Source: an uncultured Gammaproteobacteria bacterium (lineage in GTDB: Bacteria > Pseudomonadota > Gammaproteobacteria > Nitrosococcales > Methylophagaceae). Taken from it: DNA of 6,119 nt. The stretch covers positions 1-6,119 of the forward strand of contig CAJXPP010000137.1 of NCBI GenBank assembly GCA_913058195.1. Reading direction: 5' to 3'. The notes beneath the pieces are model-generated. The model made no database searches and was not told the DNA's origin. It saw only the letters and a program-made list of their open reading frames with translations. This document shows positions 1 through 6,071 of this stretch, in pieces; the first letter of the stretch is position 1, and each line of letters begins with the position of its first letter. A program made the translations under genes and the position numbers.

Positions 1-895
1 ATACGATTTGAGATGTTAATGCAGTTGTTGTGAAACAGTAATTATTTTCTGCACCCCAAGCACATCGAATTTCAAGTGGAGCACCCGGTACATCTAATAC
101 TTGTTTTGGTTTACGAGTATGTAAATCCCAAATTACAACAGTGTTACCGAAGCGTTTCATAGCTTCTTGGTCACCCAACATGGTACCGAAATCCATCATG
201 TAGTTAGACCAACCAGTAAAAGAACTAGTCAACATAACGTTACGACGGGGTAGTGCACGGATATCATAGCCATAACCGTCAGCGTATTTACCTTCTTTAA
301 TGGCACCTTCTAGATTTTCATCTGTAGGCATCCAGTAAGTATCGATATATTCACCAGCGTTTGTGTATTCTACTAATGCTGTACGTCCACCATGATCTTG
401 ATTGTTTGATAAACCAGTTACAATCATTCGACCAGGAAGTGCATAAGTTGTATGAGGTCCTACTACACCACCACTTTTGCTTACAAAGTCATCGATAGTT
501 TGTACTAAAGTTGCTTTTGCAGGATTGGTATGAACATCAAAGATAAAGATTTTGTTTGAATCTAATGCACCAGCCCATAGGAATTTACGATCGTCTGTGA
601 AACCAGAGTGATGAGCTTCGTTACGTCCGCCTACTGATTCTGAAAAAACTACTTTTCCGTAATTTTTAGAATCTGGGTTAACGTCGACAGTAACCATTTT
701 ATCTTGGCCATCGCCAAGACCTTCTTCACCTAATGTCCAGACGTAAACAAAATCTTCTTGGCCAACAATCTTAGCCATGTATGGTGACATACATGTTTCA
801 TCGGCTATAACTGTAGCTGGGCCAGCCATCATTGCTGCTGTAACAATAGGCAACATCATTTTAAGTGGTGTTTGAATAAACTTTTTAACTCTCAT
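1..895 (-). CDS. mtoX: SBP56-family periplasmic methanethiol oxidase (selenium-binding protein), 3' end cut by window
   Basis: The gene is open from an ATG at 893-895 to the window edge, giving 298 codons without a stop. SBP56 proteins are usually about 430-470 residues, so the C-terminal third is missing. The start is well supported because GAGGAG lies 7 nt upstream. Residues 1-31 look like a Sec signal peptide (MRVKK, hydrophobic stretch, cleavage near VIA-DE). SBP56 traits follow: a TCMSPYM cysteine motif (Cys35), NEAHHSGF (residues 92-99), GPHTTYALPGR (147-156) and DIRALPRRNVMLTSS (211-225). The last resembles the family's DPRHNVM-type segment. Characterised bacterial members are copper-dependent periplasmic enzymes that convert methanethiol, O2 and water to formaldehyde, H2S and H2O2. 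The H2S could feed the Sox system upstream, which is my inference. Membership of SBP56 is secure; the methanethiol oxidase activity rests on homology and on the signal peptide. Confidence 0.9.
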   Translation of the reverse strand, partial: MRVKKFIQTPLKMMLPIVTAAMMAGPATVIADETCMSPYMAKIVGQEDFVYVWTLGEEGLGDGQDKMVTVDVNPDSKNYGKVVFSESVGGRNEAHHSGFTDDRKFLWAGALDSNKIFIFDVHTNPAKATLVQTIDDFVSKSGGVVGPHTTYALPGRMIVTGLSNNQDHGGRTALVEYTNAGEYIDTYWMPTDENLEGAIKEGKYADGYGYDIRALPRRNVMLTSSFTGWSNYMMDFGTMLGDQEAMKRFGNTVVIWDLHTRKPKQVLDVPGAPLEIRCAWGAENNYCFTTTALTSQIV

Positions 896-902
896 TTAGT
901 AT

Positions 903-908
903 CTCCTC
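903..908 (-). promoter_or_regulatory. Ribosome binding site of the SBP56/mtoX gene
   Basis: On the minus strand this reads GAGGAG, placed 7 nt before the ATG at 893-895. It is the strongest Shine-Dalgarno match in the window. It fixes the start codon and suggests efficient translation of the methanethiol oxidase homologue. Confidence 0.8.
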
Positions 909-1123
909 GTTATTTGTTCTTTATGACTTAATTTTTACACTTTTCGAATAGCTATTGTTTTTTTAAAAGTACTGTCTTGTTAAGCAACAGATTAATTTAA
1001 AAACCTTCCAAATAACTATCATGCATAAGCTCAATTTTGGCGTTTTACATCGCTCGATGCTGGTTTGTAGAATACAGTAACTTTGGTGTAATAAAGCCTC
1101 GTATTAATACTAGCATTTATGGT

Positions 1124-1158
1124 TTTAATGATTAATTAGACATAATTTAGTCATTAAA
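1124..1158 (-). repeat. AT-rich inverted repeat 3' of the MBL hydrolase gene
   Basis: Arms TTTAATGA (1124-1131) and TCATTAAA (1151-1158) are exact reverse complements. Inside them a further TAATTA/TAATTTA pairing (one bulged base) surrounds a 4-nt loop. It begins 25 nt beyond the hydrolase stop codon. It lacks GC pairs and a T-tract on the minus strand, so it would be a poor intrinsic terminator. It may instead stabilise a 3' end or bind a regulator. Chance pairing is possible in DNA this AT-rich. Confidence 0.35.
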
Positions 1159-1183
1159 TATTCAATTTTATTTATCGTCGAGC

Positions 1184-2110
1184 TTAGTTTGGAGGAGTTA
1201 TAACTATTGATTTCCCAATAGATATTTTAAGTAAGTCTTCTCCAAAGTATATTTCCCCATCAAATTTACTATTTAGTTTATCTAGTACTTTTTGCTCTGA
1301 AACTCCAAACAGTAATACATGATTTAGAAATGTAAATTTTGGTTTAACTTTGACAAGAACTTGAGCTAAAGATTCTGGATCACTATGGTAAGACATTACT
1401 TTTTGTAATCGATTATTTCTTTCTAACAGTAATGTATCTGCTGCGGCAATCTCATGAATAAGTATGTCTGTATTTTGTGCATGTTTAATCAAGTTCTTGG
1501 AATATGCTGTATCACCAGATAGAATTATTTTTCGATTTCCAGACTCAAATTTATAACCATATGCCTGTTTGACGACTCCATGATTAACATGAAATGCAGT
1601 TATTTTTATATCATTCTTATTATAGACGACACTATCATCAAGTTTTGACTCCCTCACCGATAATTCACTAAGGTCTTCATTTAAGTTTGAGTTGCTAATT
1701 CGTAATCTAATATCTTCTGTATAAGCCTTTTCAATATGGCTAATGAAGTTTGTTGTTCCTACAGGCCCGAACACCTTCATTTTATTTTGACGCTGCCAAA
1801 TCCAACTTGTTAGCCATAAATCAGCTAAGCCACTTATATGGTCTGAATGTAGATGAGTTAAAAAAACATGTTCAATTTTATCTAATGGTATCCCAGCTTG
1901 TTGTAGGCGAACTGTTGTACCTCGCCCCACATCAAACACAAAATAACGTCCTTGTGTTTCAATAACGGTAGAGGGTCCGAAACGCTCAATGTTAGCTGGC
2001 GGACCACCTGTACCCAACAATGTAATCTCTATAAAACCTGCATATATTAGCTTGCTGGCAAACAGTAATAAAACGGCTAAAACAGATCTAGTAATACCAG
2101 AGTACATCAT
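1184..2110 (-). CDS. Secreted metallo-beta-lactamase-fold hydrolase, RNase Z/arylsulfatase-like
   Basis: This 308-residue protein starts with a likely Sec signal peptide (residues 1-24, cleavage near IYA-GF), so it should act outside the cytoplasm. The MBL-fold landmarks run in order: LLGTGGP (31-37), FDVGRGT (59-65), the metal-binding THLHSDH (85-91), His177 in VNHGVV, Asp200 in LSGDTAYS, HSD (242-244) and His264 in LNHV. This layout matches the RNase Z-like branch that also includes the secreted Pseudoalteromonas-type arylsulfatase. An export signal argues against a tRNA-processing role. The substrate is unknown; a sulfate ester or other sulfur compound is only suggested by the neighbours. 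It starts 20 bp after the soxB stop, consistent with co-transcription. No good Shine-Dalgarno is seen, and ATG codons at 2110 and 2107 are both possible. Its base composition is more AT-rich than that of soxB. Confidence 0.85.
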   Translation of the reverse strand: MMYSGITRSVLAVLLLFASKLIYAGFIEITLLGTGGPPANIERFGPSTVIETQGRYFVFDVGRGTTVRLQQAGIPLDKIEHVFLTHLHSDHISGLADLWLTSWIWQRQNKMKVFGPVGTTNFISHIEKAYTEDIRLRISNSNLNEDLSELSVRESKLDDSVVYNKNDIKITAFHVNHGVVKQAYGYKFESGNRKIILSGDTAYSKNLIKHAQNTDILIHEIAAADTLLLERNNRLQKVMSYHSDPESLAQVLVKVKPKFTFLNHVLLFGVSEQKVLDKLNSKFDGEIYFGEDLLKISIGKSIVITPPN

Positions 2111-2130
2111 TACTATAGACCGTTATTATT

Positions 2131-3885
2131 CTAAATAATTCCTTTATTACCTGCCATATTTTTAATTATCGGTGTATTCATTTTGCTGAGGGATACATGT
2201 TGAATATCACGTAAATAATCAGCAACAACATCCCAAATTGGCGCACCTGTAGATTGTGAGTTAACCGTTGCCCAGCCAGCCACTTTATAGGTTTTAGTTG
2301 CACTAATCATTTGACCATTATTTAAGCGCATTTCAGTAATACGTTTACCGATAACTTCCGTTGGGTCGCAAGTATAGTCCATACCGCCAAGGCGAACCAT
2401 ATCGCCCCCTTGTCTGTAGAAGGGATCTAAATTAAAGATATTGTCACAGACATCTTCCAATATAGCCTTAATTTGGGCGCCGGTCATATCAGTGGTATAT
2501 GTTTCAGGATAAGTAATACAAGTCTGATCCATTACATGTTCCATCGTAATCGCTTGACCTGGCAATACTGTTGTTCCCCATCTAAACCCTGGAGATAGTG
2601 AAATATCCGCACCATTGACTTCACATAAAGCATTACAAATTACTTGATCAAATGTGCCGTTAAAATTACCTCGCCGATATAATAGTTCATCAGCTACAGC
2701 AAGGTTTTCAGTCAATATATCTAGATAAGGTTCACGTGTGGTTTCAATAAATGCAGCCATTTCAGGGTCGGCTTCAATAAAGTTTGAGAAAACGGGCAAT
2801 AATGTATAACGATAATCTTTAACGCGTCCTTGGCCTAACTCTAAATCCAGAACCGCAAGGTATTTACCATTTGATCCAGCATTAGTAACTAAGGTTTTAC
2901 CATTTAAATTGCTCACCTCTATAGGCTTTGGTACACCATCATGAGTATGGCCACCAAGAATGACATCGAGACCTGTAACAGTAGCGGCCAGTTTTAAGTC
3001 AACGTCCATACCATTATGAGATAAAAGAATTACCGCATCAGGAGATTCAGTGTCTCGAATGTGATCTATCAGTGTTTGTAACTCTTCAGACTGAATACCG
3101 AAGGTCCAGTCTGGAATAAAACGTTTAGGGTTCGCTATAGGTGTATATGGAAATGCCTGGCCAATAATAGCCACTCGGTGTTCACCCATTGGTTTCATTG
3201 TATAAGGCTTAAACGCATAGCCTTCATCTTCGTCGTAAGCTTGTGCGCCATCGAATAATGCTTCTTCATCGACTTTTACATTATGTGCTAAGAACTCACC
3301 ATTAAACTCTGAAATATTTTCTAATACTTCTTTATCTGAATAAGTAAACTCCCAGTGTCCTGTCATAACATCTACACCCAAGATGTTTGACGCTTCAACC
3401 ATATCTTTGCCACGTGTCCAATAGGCCGTTGCAGAACCTTGCCATGTATCACCACCGTCTAGTAGTAATGAATGCCCTTGGTCTCCATAAGTTTGGCGAA
3501 GCCTTTTTACCAATGTACTTAAGTGTGCATAGCCACCAACTTTACCAAATTCATTGGCTGCATGTGTAAAGTCAAGTGACGTAAACGCATGTGCTGATGA
3601 ACTATTACTTTTGATATCAAAGTAATCCAGAAAATGTTGTCCCACTAGATGTGGTGGCCGACCATTCTCAGCTTTAATACCAAGATTGACACTTGGTTCT
3701 CTAAAATATATGGGTAGTAATTGAGCATGACTATCGGTCATATGCAGTATTCGTGCATTTCCAAAGTTTGACATTTCATACATTTCTGTAGATGAGTTAT
3801 CGTGGCCTTTGGAAAAGCTTGTTCTTGGGAAAATGTTAGCCATACTGGCTGCTGCAAGTATTTGTGCGAATTCGCGACGATTCAT
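2131..3885 (-). CDS. soxB: SoxB, sulfate thiol esterase (thiosulfohydrolase) of the Sox system
   Basis: SoxB is the dimanganese periplasmic enzyme that hydrolyses the sulfonate group from the SoxY-bound intermediate and releases sulfate. The protein is 584 residues, normal for the family. The N-terminus, NRREFAQ (residues 2-8), is a twin-arginine signal, as expected for a cofactor-loaded exported enzyme. The metallophosphatase domain shows HMTDSHAQL (48-56), LLDGGDTWQG (141-150), GHWEFTY (176-182), LLSHNGMD (287-294) and GGHTHD (311-316). The 5'-nucleotidase-like C-terminal domain carries the SoxB-typical RQGGDMVRLGG (491-501). The only good start is the ATG at 3885, because the next Met would remove the Tat motif. 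No clear Shine-Dalgarno precedes it. The gene is separated from the rhodanese gene by 123 bp containing a terminator-like hairpin, so its expression may be partly independent of soxZAKL. The hydrolase gene follows after 20 bp. Confidence 0.97.
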   Translation of the reverse strand: MNRREFAQILAAASMANIFPRTSFSKGHDNSSTEMYEMSNFGNARILHMTDSHAQLLPIYFREPSVNLGIKAENGRPPHLVGQHFLDYFDIKSNSSSAHAFTSLDFTHAANEFGKVGGYAHLSTLVKRLRQTYGDQGHSLLLDGGDTWQGSATAYWTRGKDMVEASNILGVDVMTGHWEFTYSDKEVLENISEFNGEFLAHNVKVDEEALFDGAQAYDEDEGYAFKPYTMKPMGEHRVAIIGQAFPYTPIANPKRFIPDWTFGIQSEELQTLIDHIRDTESPDAVILLSHNGMDVDLKLAATVTGLDVILGGHTHDGVPKPIEVSNLNGKTLVTNAGSNGKYLAVLDLELGQGRVKDYRYTLLPVFSNFIEADPEMAAFIETTREPYLDILTENLAVADELLYRRGNFNGTFDQVICNALCEVNGADISLSPGFRWGTTVLPGQAITMEHVMDQTCITYPETYTTDMTGAQIKAILEDVCDNIFNLDPFYRQGGDMVRLGGMDYTCDPTEVIGKRITEMRLNNGQMISATKTYKVAGWATVNSQSTGAPIWDVVADYLRDIQHVSLSKMNTPIIKNMAGNKGII

Positions 3886-3907
3886 AATATAACCGGATAA
3901 AGAAACT

Positions 3908-3986
3908 AAAAAAAACCACTGTCCTATCGCAAGGGCTAAAAGTATCAGAGAGAGAAAGGTTTGATACCTATGCGTAGGACAGTGGT
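3908..3986 (-). terminator. Intrinsic terminator or attenuator between the rhodanese gene and soxB
   Basis: Arms at 3915-3926 and 3975-3986 are exact reverse complements over 12 bp, with CCACTGTCCTA as the core. Pairing continues through CGC/GCG (3928-3930 with 3972-3974) past one bulged base. A smaller internal stem, GTATCA/TGATAC (3942-3947 with 3962-3967), fills the apical region. In the minus-strand transcript the outer stem runs straight into eight consecutive T residues (3908-3915), as in a Rho-independent terminator. It starts 22 nt after the rhodanese stop codon and ends about 22 nt before soxB. On the plus strand there is no T-tract, so it should act in one direction only. The long, interrupted apical region is unusual and would also fit paired ends of a tiny mobile element. 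Confidence 0.8.
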
Positions 3987-4008
3987 GAAGCTGTTGTCTG
4001 TACTGAAG

Positions 4009-4662
4009 TTATTTCGGTTTAACTGTTGCTAAACCTAATGCTTCCCAATTTTGCATTCCGCCACGGTACCATTTTATTTTTTCTGCTGGATAACCGAATC
4101 GTAATAATGCAAGGATATTTCTTGGAGACTGTCCACACCACATACCATTACAAAATAACACTAGGGTTTTGGCTTTAGAAAAGTTCCATAGTCCTTCTTG
4201 TTCCATTACACCGAATTGTTCTTGTAAAATTTCAGCAATACTAAATGGATCAGCACCTTTCGCTGGTGATAACTTCACCCATGGTAAGTTAATTGAACCT
4301 GGTATCGTACCTTTAGCAACCCAATCTGGTGTGCGTGAGTCTATTACTAAAATAGAATCATCTCCATCGCTTTTCATTTTCAAATAGTGAATTATTTCTA
4401 GCTCACCAATCGTTTCTACACCTTCAGCTAATTTTATTGGTCTAATGCAAAAAGGTGGGCACATTCTAGAGGTTTTAGCATAATCAGCTTTGACAGTATT
4501 CTTGGTATCTTGATTACGCATAATCGTGACTTTCTCACCATCATGCATCACATCAACTGATGCTATATCAGGCGTAATTTGAACATCTAACGCATATGCT
4601 TGACCTATTAAAAATAGTGTCGATAAAAAGACTGCTGCATGTACTAATAATTTTTTCATCAT
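4009..4662 (-). CDS. soxL: Periplasmic rhodanese-domain sulfurtransferase of the Sox cluster (SoxL type)
   Basis: This 217-residue protein has a Sec signal peptide (residues 1-24, cleavage near AYA-LD). The mature part opens with a non-catalytic region containing MCPPFCIRP (67-75), a paired-cysteine motif that I recall from exported rhodaneses in sox clusters. A single rhodanese domain follows at about residues 85-213, with VIDSRTPDW (106-114), GTIPGSINLPW (118-128) and the active loop CNGMWCGQSPR (171-181). The probable catalytic cysteine is Cys171, with a second one at Cys176. Rhodaneses pass sulfane sulfur between thiols; here the partner could be SoxYZ or thiosulfate, which is inference from the neighbourhood. 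AAGGAT lies 4 nt before the ATG at 4662 and 7 nt before an adjacent ATG at 4659, so the second start is slightly better spaced. The gene follows soxK by 27 bp and ends just before a strong terminator-like hairpin. Confidence 0.88.
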   Translation of the reverse strand: MMKKLLVHAAVFLSTLFLIGQAYALDVQITPDIASVDVMHDGEKVTIMRNQDTKNTVKADYAKTSRMCPPFCIRPIKLAEGVETIGELEIIHYLKMKSDGDDSILVIDSRTPDWVAKGTIPGSINLPWVKLSPAKGADPFSIAEILQEQFGVMEQEGLWNFSKAKTLVLFCNGMWCGQSPRNILALLRFGYPAEKIKWYRGGMQNWEALGLATVKPK

Positions 4663-4689
4663 TGTTATCCTTATGAGTTTATGGGTTTT

Positions 4690-5100
4690 TTAATCATCTT
4701 CTGGGACTAGTAACTGCCAATGCTGAGCAGCATATTTTGCTTGTTCCATCGAAAGTTCAAATTGTAATTTAGCCTCTTGGAATATTGTTTTAGCTACTTT
4801 TTCATTTCCTTTGCTTGCCTCGGTGTAGCCCTTCTCTACGAGTGCATCAGTAGTACTCCAGACAAAGCCATGCATTTCAGCGTGACGTTTGGCTTGTGCA
4901 ACATGGTGCATTAAATCTTGTAGATGTACTTCCTTACTCGTGGTTTGTTTTGCTTCCTGATTTACTGCTTTTGAGTGAGCTTGTTCCTGCTCCATTGTAC
5001 TGTTCACAGCTTTTGCAGCATCATCATTATCTGAGCAGGCAGACAACACAACGGGTACTGTTAACAGAAGGACTAGTCTTAGCTTATTTATTTTAGTCAT
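4690..5100 (-). CDS. soxK: SoxK-like SoxAX-binding protein, predicted lipoprotein
   Basis: I place the start at the ATG at 5098-5100, giving 136 residues. GAGGAA sits 8 nt upstream, and the signal peptide then begins normally (MTKINK). An upstream ATG at 5127 would overlap soxA and prefix nine uncharged-to-polar residues. The N-terminus ends in a lipobox, LSAC, with Cys22 as the lipidated residue and Ser at +2, which favours outer-membrane sorting. Residues 23-60 are polar and low-complexity, likely a flexible tether. Residues 60-128 are helical and alanine-rich: QAKRHAEMHGFVWSTT (69-84) and KVAKTIFQEAKLQFELSMEQ (101-120). This A/G/W-T pattern, together with the position directly after soxA, matches my recollection of SoxK, a small protein that binds SoxAX and aids its activity in Chlorobium-type clusters. 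The family call is moderate; export with a lipid anchor is well supported. Only 4 bp separate it from soxA. Confidence 0.72.
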   Translation of the reverse strand: MTKINKLRLVLLLTVPVVLSACSDNDDAAKAVNSTMEQEQAHSKAVNQEAKQTTSKEVHLQDLMHHVAQAKRHAEMHGFVWSTTDALVEKGYTEASKGNEKVAKTIFQEAKLQFELSMEQAKYAAQHWQLLVPEDD

Positions 5101-5104
5101 GATG

Positions 5105-5941
5105 TTATTTCCTCGTGCCTGGACCATTTATTGGAAGACCATTACTCATATAAGTATGGAAATATTCTAAATTTCTGTACTGTTCACTTTGTAACTTAAA
5201 TGGTTTTGATCGTATCTGTGTATTACATCCAGCATAGCGGCGTTGAATAGTACCAACGTCATCCCATTTAGATCTAAAAGCAGGGAAATGTGACACTTGG
5301 CCTAATGCAGGACTTAATATATCAGCACGTAAGCGTTTACCAGCACTTGCCATATGACAGGTTGCACATGCCATATTTAGCTGACCACGACGTGAATAAA
5401 AGAATTCCTTTCCATCTTCATAGGCTGCTTGTGCAGCAGCATTATCAGGAACAGTTACATTTATTAATTCACCACTAGATGTTGATGCCATATACGATGA
5501 TATGTAAGCGATAGCACCTTTCCCGTAATCTAATGGCTGTTCTCCATTGTGTGTACGGCATTCGTTAATAGCTAATTCAAGGGTGACAACTTTATTTTTT
5601 TCCATATCAAAGTATGGGAAATTTTGTTTTATGCCAACACCTTCATTATCAAAACAATTGGCATAAGATTTTCCGTTTGCAAATGGGGTGTCGAACAAAA
5701 CCTTACCCTCGTCAACTGCATCCTCATAGGGTGGAAACTCTTCAATCTGTAACCATTGATCTCTTAAGTTTTGATCAATTGCATAAACACCATCAACATA
5801 GTCCTCTATGGCTAGTTCTGGAAATACATCTGCAAAGTAGGTTCTAACTGTTTCGTTATCTGTGATGGGGTCGGCGAAGCTTGGTGCTACCGCTGTCATA
5901 CTGCATGCTACAGCTAATGATAAATAGATTTTTCGTTTCAT
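5105..5941 (-). CDS. soxA: SoxA, mono-haem cytochrome c subunit of L-cysteine S-thiosulfotransferase SoxAX
   Basis: SoxAX attaches thiosulfate to the carrier cysteine of SoxY in the periplasm. The 278-residue protein has a Sec signal peptide (residues 1-23, cleavage near SFA-DP). The N-terminal domain keeps Cys96 and Cys128 but has no CxxCH, so the first haem site of di-haem SoxA is absent and these cysteines probably form a disulfide, as in mono-haem SoxA proteins. The C-terminal domain binds one haem through CATCH (192-196) in the family-typical stretch GQLNMACATCHMASAGKRLR (186-205). RYAGC (235-239) gives the Arg and Cys four residues apart that serve as the active-site arginine and the cysteine (persulfide) haem ligand. 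GAAGGG-like GAAGGG/GAAGG lies 8 nt before the ATG. soxZ ends 25 bp upstream and soxK begins 4 bp after the stop, indicating one operon. Its SoxX partner is not in the window. Confidence 0.96.
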   Translation of the reverse strand: MKRKIYLSLAVACSMTAVAPSFADPITDNETVRTYFADVFPELAIEDYVDGVYAIDQNLRDQWLQIEEFPPYEDAVDEGKVLFDTPFANGKSYANCFDNEGVGIKQNFPYFDMEKNKVVTLELAINECRTHNGEQPLDYGKGAIAYISSYMASTSSGELINVTVPDNAAAQAAYEDGKEFFYSRRGQLNMACATCHMASAGKRLRADILSPALGQVSHFPAFRSKWDDVGTIQRRYAGCNTQIRSKPFKLQSEQYRNLEYFHTYMSNGLPINGPGTRK

Positions 5942-5966
5942 TTTGGAAACCCTTCAGTACGTAACG

Positions 5967-6071
5967 TTATTTAATAACAGCTTCAACCTCTTCGGTATCA
6001 CCCAAATTGTCGATCCACTTAAGTGATAAAGTTTCACCTTTTTGACCACCTGAAAATGCAAAGGCTAAATA
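5967..6071 (-). CDS. soxZ: SoxZ, C-terminal fragment (cut by contig end)
   Basis: Thirty-four codons and a TAA stop (5967-5969) are readable up to the point where adapter sequence begins. The translated end includes YLAFAFSGGQKGETLSLKWI and then DNLGDTEEVEAVIK. This is the characteristic SoxZ C-terminus: an aromatic F-x-F-S-G-G turn followed by a beta strand with the W-x-D-N-x-G motif. SoxZ is about 100 residues and forms the heterodimeric carrier SoxYZ, on which the sulfur intermediate is held by the SoxY C-terminal cysteine. Roughly the first two thirds are missing. It lies 25 bp upstream of soxA on the same strand, in the common soxXYZA order, so soxY and soxX probably lie further out. The truncation is an assembly edge and not a broken gene. 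Confidence 0.9.
   Translation of the reverse strand, partial: YLAFAFSGGQKGETLSLKWIDNLGDTEEVEAVIK

Larger units (their letters stand above)
896..1183. other. 288-bp AT-rich intergenic spacer between the MBL hydrolase and mtoX
   Basis: No convincing open reading frame, tRNA or other RNA gene is visible on either strand. Because this is by far the longest gap in the window, it probably holds the promoter of the SBP56 gene, but I could not pick a convincing -35/-10 pair. Two inverted repeats are visible: an AT-rich one at 1124-1158, listed separately, and a short perfect palindrome, CATCGCTCGATG, at 1048-1059. The palindrome is the only GC-richer symmetrical site in the spacer and could be a protein-binding site. 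That role is a guess from symmetry alone. Confidence 0.6.

Noticed and set aside
960..990. Possible -35/-10 pair for mtoX on the minus strand (TTGCTT, 16 nt, TAAAAA)
   Set aside because: Both hexamers are weak, and such matches are common in AT-rich spacers, so I did not annotate a promoter.
1750..1965. 71-codon plus-strand open frame inside the MBL gene
   Set aside because: It is antisense to a gene with clear family motifs, has no ribosome binding site that I can see, and its product resembles nothing known to me.
3387..3569. 60-codon plus-strand frame opposite soxB
   Set aside because: It lies antisense within the conserved metallophosphatase domain of SoxB and has no start signals.
4169..4387. 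72-codon plus-strand frame opposite the rhodanese gene
   Set aside because: It is a shadow of the rhodanese coding sequence with no independent evidence.
5101..5127. Longer N-terminus for the SoxK-like protein, starting at the ATG at 5127
   Set aside because: It would overlap soxA, lacks a supporting ribosome binding site and puts nine extra residues before a normal lipoprotein signal. The ATG at 5100 has GAGGAA at good spacing.
5290..5847. Two plus-strand open frames opposite soxA
   Set aside because: They are antisense to a well-conserved cytochrome gene, rich in His/Gln/Leu as expected from shadow translation, and lack start signals.
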